Assembly: GCA_016937695.1 (NCBI GenBank)
Contig: JAFGWC010000114.1
Span: forward strand, 1 to 39,002
DNA from: Bacteroidales bacterium
Lineage (GTDB): Bacteria > Bacteroidota > Bacteroidia > Bacteroidales > NBLH01
Direction: 5' to 3'
DNA length: 39,002 nucleotides
Shown: piece after piece, positions 35,176 to 39,002 of the stretch
Position numbering within the stretch: the first letter of the stretch is position 1
How the letters are laid out: each line of letters starts with the position of its first letter
The notes under the pieces: generated by a model
Seen by the model: the letters and a program-made list of their open reading frames with translations, nothing else
Told to the model about the DNA's origin: nothing
Databases searched by the model: none
Translations under genes and position numbers: made by a program

Positions 35176-36573
35176 TTACAAATTAAATTGCTCAATGAGA
35201 TTTTCGAGCATTTCATTTTTTTTATTGTAAACTTCTCTGAAAATACTAATACGAAGAAAATCAATATTTAAAGCAAGTTTTAAATGAAAAGCAGCTGAGC
35301 TGAAATTTTCAATTTTTGCTAAATATCCGGCTAATCTATAATTAATTTCAACATTATCTTTATAATATTCAAAAGCTTCTGATAATATATTTATTGTTTT
35401 ATAAATGTGTTTAGTTCCAAAGTTTAATTTGGAATATTCTATCCAAATTTGAACATCAGAATAGTTTAAATCAATAGCGTTTTTAAAAGATTTGTCTGCT
35501 TCTTCAATAAAATTTAATTCTCGATTAATTAAGCCGGATAAATACCAATATTCATCATCTTCAGAATCAAGTTTAATTGCTTTTTTTATTGAATGCAGAG
35601 CATCTAAGAAATTTTTATTTTCGTATAAAATATATGATTTAGCATAATAAGCATCAGCAAATTTATTATCTAATTCAATGGCTTTATCGAAAAATTCAAG
35701 GGCTTTTTCATTATTTTTTAATTTTGCATATGATTCGCCAATATGAAAAATTGCAACTGCATTATCTGGAGAAATTTCAAGAAATTCGTTAAAAACTTCT
35801 ATGCTTTCTTCAAATTGTTCGTTAAAAGCAAGACTTTCGGCTTTATTAAAATATGCTAATGCATATTCATCGTCAATAGCAATTGCATAATCAAAAGCTT
35901 CTATTGCAAGCGAATAATCTTCAACTTTATTGTACACAGTACCGATATTGAACCAAGCTAATTCGGAAAAAGGATGTTTATTTAAATACTCTTTATAAAA
36001 ATTAATACTTAAATTGTCTTTGTCTAGTTTTTCGTAACAAAAAGCAAGTTCATATATTACTGTAATATCTTCTTTATCAATCTTATATGCTTGTAAAAAA
36101 TAATCTACGGCAAATTCATATCTTCCAACTTCTTGTAATGCGACTGCTATATTGTAGAGTAAATCTTCTTTTAATTCGTATGTTACTGATAATGAATGGT
36201 TAAAATCATTAAGTGCATTTTTTATATCGCCAAGCGAACAAAAAACTACACCTTTTAAAAAGAACAGATTTGAATTTGTAGATTCAATTTTTGTAAGCTT
36301 TTTTAATAATTTTAATGCTTTTATTGGTTGAGATAAACGAATAAAAAGTTGTGCTTGTTTTATCATTATTGAAAAAGCCAAAGGATGCATTTTTAGTGCA
36401 TAATCTACAACTTTTTGTGCTTTTTTATAATCGCTTTTAAAAAGATAATAATCTATAATATTTTCGAATTCATAAACATCAAAAAAGTATTGATTTTTGC
36501 TTTTAAGCATATCGTCAAATCGCTCTACGAAAGCTTTGGCATTATCTTCTATATTTTCATAATTTTCGTTCAT
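35176..36573 (-). CDS. Cytoplasmic tetratricopeptide repeat protein
   Basis: A 465-residue protein made almost wholly of TPR helices. There is no signal peptide or membrane segment. Repeats with the A-x-x-x-F-D-x-A-I/L core recur about every 34 residues (for example LAIEAFDYAIAIDDEYALAY, KALEFFDKAIELDNKFADAY), about ten to twelve in all. TPRs bind proteins; no catalytic domain is present. The gene is the first of a minus-strand run with popT and aroE, but a 134-bp gap precedes popT. A function cannot be given. Confidence 0.88.
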   Translation of the reverse strand: MNENYENIEDNAKAFVERFDDMLKSKNQYFFDVYEFENIIDYYLFKSDYKKAQKVVDYALKMHPLAFSIMIKQAQLFIRLSQPIKALKLLKKLTKIESTNSNLFFLKGVVFCSLGDIKNALNDFNHSLSVTYELKEDLLYNIAVALQEVGRYEFAVDYFLQAYKIDKEDITVIYELAFCYEKLDKDNLSINFYKEYLNKHPFSELAWFNIGTVYNKVEDYSLAIEAFDYAIAIDDEYALAYFNKAESLAFNEQFEESIEVFNEFLEISPDNAVAIFHIGESYAKLKNNEKALEFFDKAIELDNKFADAYYAKSYILYENKNFLDALHSIKKAIKLDSEDDEYWYLSGLINRELNFIEEADKSFKNAIDLNYSDVQIWIEYSKLNFGTKHIYKTINILSEAFEYYKDNVEINYRLAGYLAKIENFSSAAFHLKLALNIDFLRISIFREVYNKKNEMLENLIEQFNL

Positions 36574-36595
36574 AATTATTACCTATTCTTAGGGA

Positions 36596-36603
36596 CAAAC
36601 ATA
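36596..36603 (-). promoter_or_regulatory. Probable -7 element for the TPR gene
   Basis: The minus strand reads TATGTTTG, an exact TAnnTTTG, 22 nt before the TPR gene's ATG. A weak -33 match (CTTTAG) lies at 36621-36626, 17 nt upstream. Confidence 0.4.
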
Positions 36604-36690
36604 CAAAAATTTTTAAAATACTAAAGAATTAAGCAATTATAAAAAATGTTAAATTAATATTATTAAAAAATATTTTGAAAAATTTAGTTT

Positions 36691-37767
36691 TTAATTATTC
36701 GATTTATTTTTGTTATCACATATTTTTTTCAAGTATTTTTTTGTATTTTCTGAACTCAAATTATAATTATGCTTTTTATATTTGTCTAGTCTATCTGAAT
36801 ATTTATCCATATTATTTAATATTTTTTCAATTTCCTTTGTTGATAAATCATTACAAATTTCTTGAATTACAGCTTTTCTGTAATTATAATTTCCAGCAAG
36901 TAAAATTATATCATCTACAAATTCTGCTTTAGACTTTGGGCTTATATTTTTCAAATCAAATCCCCATTGTTTATAAGTAATATTTTTTGTAAGGCTATCT
37001 ATAATTTTAGGTTCAATATCATTAAGTATCTGATAATTTGTGATTTCAGTATTTGAAATTTGTTTTGTTTTAAGATTATATTTTTTCCACGATTTTAATT
37101 TTGTAAAACAAATTTCATCATTATTTAGCCAAAATATTTTTGAATACATCTCAATATTATCAATAATTTTTTCATTATATTTTTTTTCATCATCAAAACT
37201 AAATTTCCATAATTCTATTTTTACAGAATCTCTGATAAAATAAACTAATGATTTTTCGTTTGGCGATAATTCCGGATTAAAACCATTTTTGCATAATCTG
37301 ATATTTTTTTTATCTTTTAAGCTGTACACAAAAATTCCGCTATAATTTTCCCAATATGATTTAAAAGCTTCTCCATTTTGAATTTGTTTATTCCACCATG
37401 CGGAAATCGGGTAAATACTATAAGCTAGATAATTACTATTAAATGTAATTTTTTGTATCCAAGAATCTCTATGTTTAGGTAGATTCTTAAAATTAATTAT
37501 TTCAACTAACTGATTATTAGATATATCGTATTTATAAAGTGCAATTTTTTTAAATAGAGTTAATGGTATTCCTCCATCAGGAAAGGCTCTAATTCCTTTT
37601 GCTGACTTGGCTACATGAATAAATTTAAAAAAAGCTATTTGTGTTTGTTCATTATTAAAAGAAGAATTTTTTCCAAATTTATCAATAATATACATGTCTT
37701 TTTCGTAACAAGAGCCAAAAAGCATTGTGAAAAATATTACTAATATTGAAGCAAATTTAAAATACAT
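36691..37767 (-). CDS. Lipoprotein with TolB-like propeller features
   Basis: A 358-residue protein with a lipoprotein signal: hydrophobic residues 4-16 and the lipobox LFGSC with lipidated Cys at 20. The rest shows WD40/TolB-like strands: FNPELSPNEKSLVYF is a PD40-like blade, followed by KIELWKFSFDDEKKYNEKI and IFWLNNDEICFTKL. The C-terminal 100 residues are helical and charged, and not propeller-like. It lies 13 bp after the small secreted protein gene at 37781, so the two are probably co-transcribed. No family was recognised beyond the propeller resemblance. Confidence 0.78.
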   Translation of the reverse strand: MYFKFASILVIFFTMLFGSCYEKDMYIIDKFGKNSSFNNEQTQIAFFKFIHVAKSAKGIRAFPDGGIPLTLFKKIALYKYDISNNQLVEIINFKNLPKHRDSWIQKITFNSNYLAYSIYPISAWWNKQIQNGEAFKSYWENYSGIFVYSLKDKKNIRLCKNGFNPELSPNEKSLVYFIRDSVKIELWKFSFDDEKKYNEKIIDNIEMYSKIFWLNNDEICFTKLKSWKKYNLKTKQISNTEITNYQILNDIEPKIIDSLTKNITYKQWGFDLKNISPKSKAEFVDDIILLAGNYNYRKAVIQEICNDLSTKEIEKILNNMDKYSDRLDKYKKHNYNLSSENTKKYLKKICDNKNKSNN

Positions 37768-37780
37768 AAAACGAAAATTC

Positions 37781-38323
37781 TCATTCTTTATTTATCGCAT
37801 CAAAAAATTGTTTTTTATCAAGATTTGCATTATCTACTTGAATTTTAGAAAATTCAACAACATTTTTAATTACTTCTTTGTTTTCTTTATTTGCAATTTT
37901 GTCTAATGACAATTTATTATCAAATTTTCTTTCTTTTATTAATGCTTTAATAATTTGAGAATCATAAAAATAGTAGCGTTCTTCTGTTTCATTTTCCTCA
38001 GGATCAATACTATAGACATAATTAAAAAATAATTTATCATTTTTAAAATAATATTGAATTTCGGTGCCGTAACCTTCTTCTCCAACTTTATAAGTCAGAA
38101 AAACGAGTTGATTTTTATCGTTTAAATATCCAGTATAATTAGTATTTCGCCAATAAACTTCATCATTTGAAACAAAAATTTCCTTTTTTGAAAATTTTGC
38201 TAAGTTTGAATTTATATACGCATATTCATTTCTTATTTCTTTAATATGTTTCTCGGTTAAATCCTGAGAATATGCAAAAAATTGAAAAAAAACCAATGTT
38301 AAAACTATTAAAGTTGTTTTCAT
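37781..38323 (-). CDS. Small secreted protein of unknown function
   Basis: A 180-residue protein with a signal peptide (1-19, ends FAYS before Q). The middle has beta strands with aromatic residues (YWRNTNYTGYLNDKNQLVFL, EIQYYFKNDKLFFNYVY), then a helical end rich in Lys and Glu. The pattern resembles proteins annotated only as hypothetical in Bacteroidota; no motif was recognised. It is 13 bp upstream of the lipoprotein gene and follows the UvrA-family gene by 46 bp on the same strand. Confidence 0.75.
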   Translation of the reverse strand: MKTTLIVLTLVFFQFFAYSQDLTEKHIKEIRNEYAYINSNLAKFSKKEIFVSNDEVYWRNTNYTGYLNDKNQLVFLTYKVGEEGYGTEIQYYFKNDKLFFNYVYSIDPEENETEERYYFYDSQIIKALIKERKFDNKLSLDKIANKENKEVIKNVVEFSKIQVDNANLDKKQFFDAINKE

Positions 38324-38369
38324 GTGTTTAAGTATTTGATTTATTTAAGATTTCTTTACTATAAATGTA

Positions 38370-39002
38370 TTAAAAAAATCTTTTTAAACAGTTAGCAGTT
38401 AAAGATTTATTTTCTGAAGCTATCGCTTTTGGGTTTCCTTTTGCAATAATATTTCCTCCATTTTCGCCTCCGCCAATTCCTAAATCTATAATGTAATCGG
38501 CATTTAGCATTATTGTTAAATTATGTTCTGTGATTATAATTGTGTTGTTTTGTTTTTGTAGTTTATCTAAAAGAATTATCAAATTTTTAACATCTTCAAA
38601 GTGTAAACCTGAAGTTGGTTCATCTAACAAAAGAATTTTTTTCCCTTTTTCGTTTTTAATCATTTCAGAAGCTAATTTTAAACGTTGCAATTCGCCTCCT
38701 GATAAAGTATTTAAAGTTTGTCCTAATTTTAAATACGATAATCCTGTTTGATTAAAAACATTTATTTTGTCAGATATTTTTCTTGAGTCTTTAAAAAACA
38801 TAAATGCCTCATTAAAAGTCATTTCCAAAACATCAGCAATTGATTTTTGATTATATTTAATTTCTAAAATTTCAGATTTATATCTTTTTCCATTGCAAAC
38901 TTCACATTTATTAAAAATATCAGAAATAAAATCCATATTGATTTTAATTTTGCCTTGTCCTTTGCAGCTTTCACATCTTCCACCTTTTGTGTTTAAAGAA
39001 AA
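38370..39002 (-). CDS. UvrA-family excinuclease ATPase, C-terminal part (5'-truncated by window edge)
   Basis: The frame runs from the window edge to the stop at 38370, about 211 residues; the first visible residues are FSLNTKGGRCESCKGQG. The zinc-binding cysteines CESC and CEVC, then the ABC signature LSGGELQRLKLA, Walker B ILLLDEPTSGLHFEDV, and the His-loop ITEHNL are present. These are the C-terminal half of UvrA, which finds damaged DNA in nucleotide excision repair. Several sites differ from the usual UvrA (LSGGEAQR, LDEPTTGLH), so it could be a UvrA2-type paralogue instead of the main uvrA. The truncated frame prevents a decision. Confidence 0.85.
   Translation of the reverse strand, partial: FSLNTKGGRCESCKGQGKIKINMDFISDIFNKCEVCNGKRYKSEILEIKYNQKSIADVLEMTFNEAFMFFKDSRKISDKINVFNQTGLSYLKLGQTLNTLSGGELQRLKLASEMIKNEKGKKILLLDEPTSGLHFEDVKNLIILLDKLQKQNNTIIITEHNLTIMLNADYIIDLGIGGGENGGNIIAKGNPKAIASENKSLTANCLKRFF

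Noticed and set aside
36415-37243. Several short plus-strand frames rich in Phe, Tyr and Ile
   Set aside because: They are shadows of the minus-strand TPR and lipoprotein genes in AT-rich DNA, with no plausible start context.

Overview
This 39 kb window is strongly AT-rich and reads as the chromosome of a member of the Bacteroidota. The supporting signs are TAnnTTTG-type -7 promoter elements, little Shine-Dalgarno signal, large SpoIIE-type phosphatases with a GDFYWF motif, Reg_prop/Y_Y_Y sensor modules, a PopT-type DUF368 protein, and signal peptides ending in SQ or AQ. No tRNA, rRNA, insertion sequence, prophage or CRISPR array was seen.

Layout. 1-4.3 kb (minus strand): a partial outer-membrane barrel protein with Ig-like N-terminal domains, plus two small secreted beta-sandwich proteins that look like paralogous pilin-type subunits; together they resemble an unrecognised chaperone/usher-like surface-assembly locus. 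4.5-6.5 kb: a TPR/transmembrane/PP2C phosphatase (called P1 here). 6.8-11.1 kb: housekeeping genes (metallophosphoesterase, MDR oxidoreductase, TypA/BipA). 11.7-21.2 kb (plus strand): a tandem duplication of a SiaB-like kinase and SiaC-like (DUF1987) phosphoprotein pair, then two sensor phosphatases (P2 with TPRs; P3 with two periplasmic solute-binding domains, a beta-propeller and Y_Y_Y domain), and XseB. 21.3-24.8 kb (minus strand): an ion channel with an unusual exact 12-residue solenoid repeat, preceded in the same operon by a SiaB-SiaB-SiaC fusion protein. 25.1-28.9 kb (plus strand): polyphosphate kinase, an internally duplicated secreted protein and a tandem universal stress protein. 29-33.1 kb (minus strand): a YfiR-like/PAS/PAS/PP2C phosphatase (P4) and a third SiaB-SiaC pair. 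33.3-39 kb (minus strand): AroE, PopT-type DUF368, a TPR protein, a lipoprotein, a small secreted protein and a partial UvrA-family protein.

How the genes may work together. In Pseudomonas, SiaA (PP2C phosphatase) and SiaB (kinase) set the phosphorylation state of SiaC, which controls the diguanylate cyclase SiaD. This window holds three free SiaB-SiaC pairs, one B-B-C fusion and four membrane phosphatases with four different sensor parts, but no recognisable GGDEF protein, sigma factor or STAS protein. The most interesting reading is a multi-input partner-switching network whose output is not SiaD-like. The fusion protein's 24-bp spacing to the solenoid ion channel makes that channel one candidate output. 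The assignments of kinase, phosphoprotein and phosphatase rest on motifs and family knowledge; the network wiring and channel output are inference.
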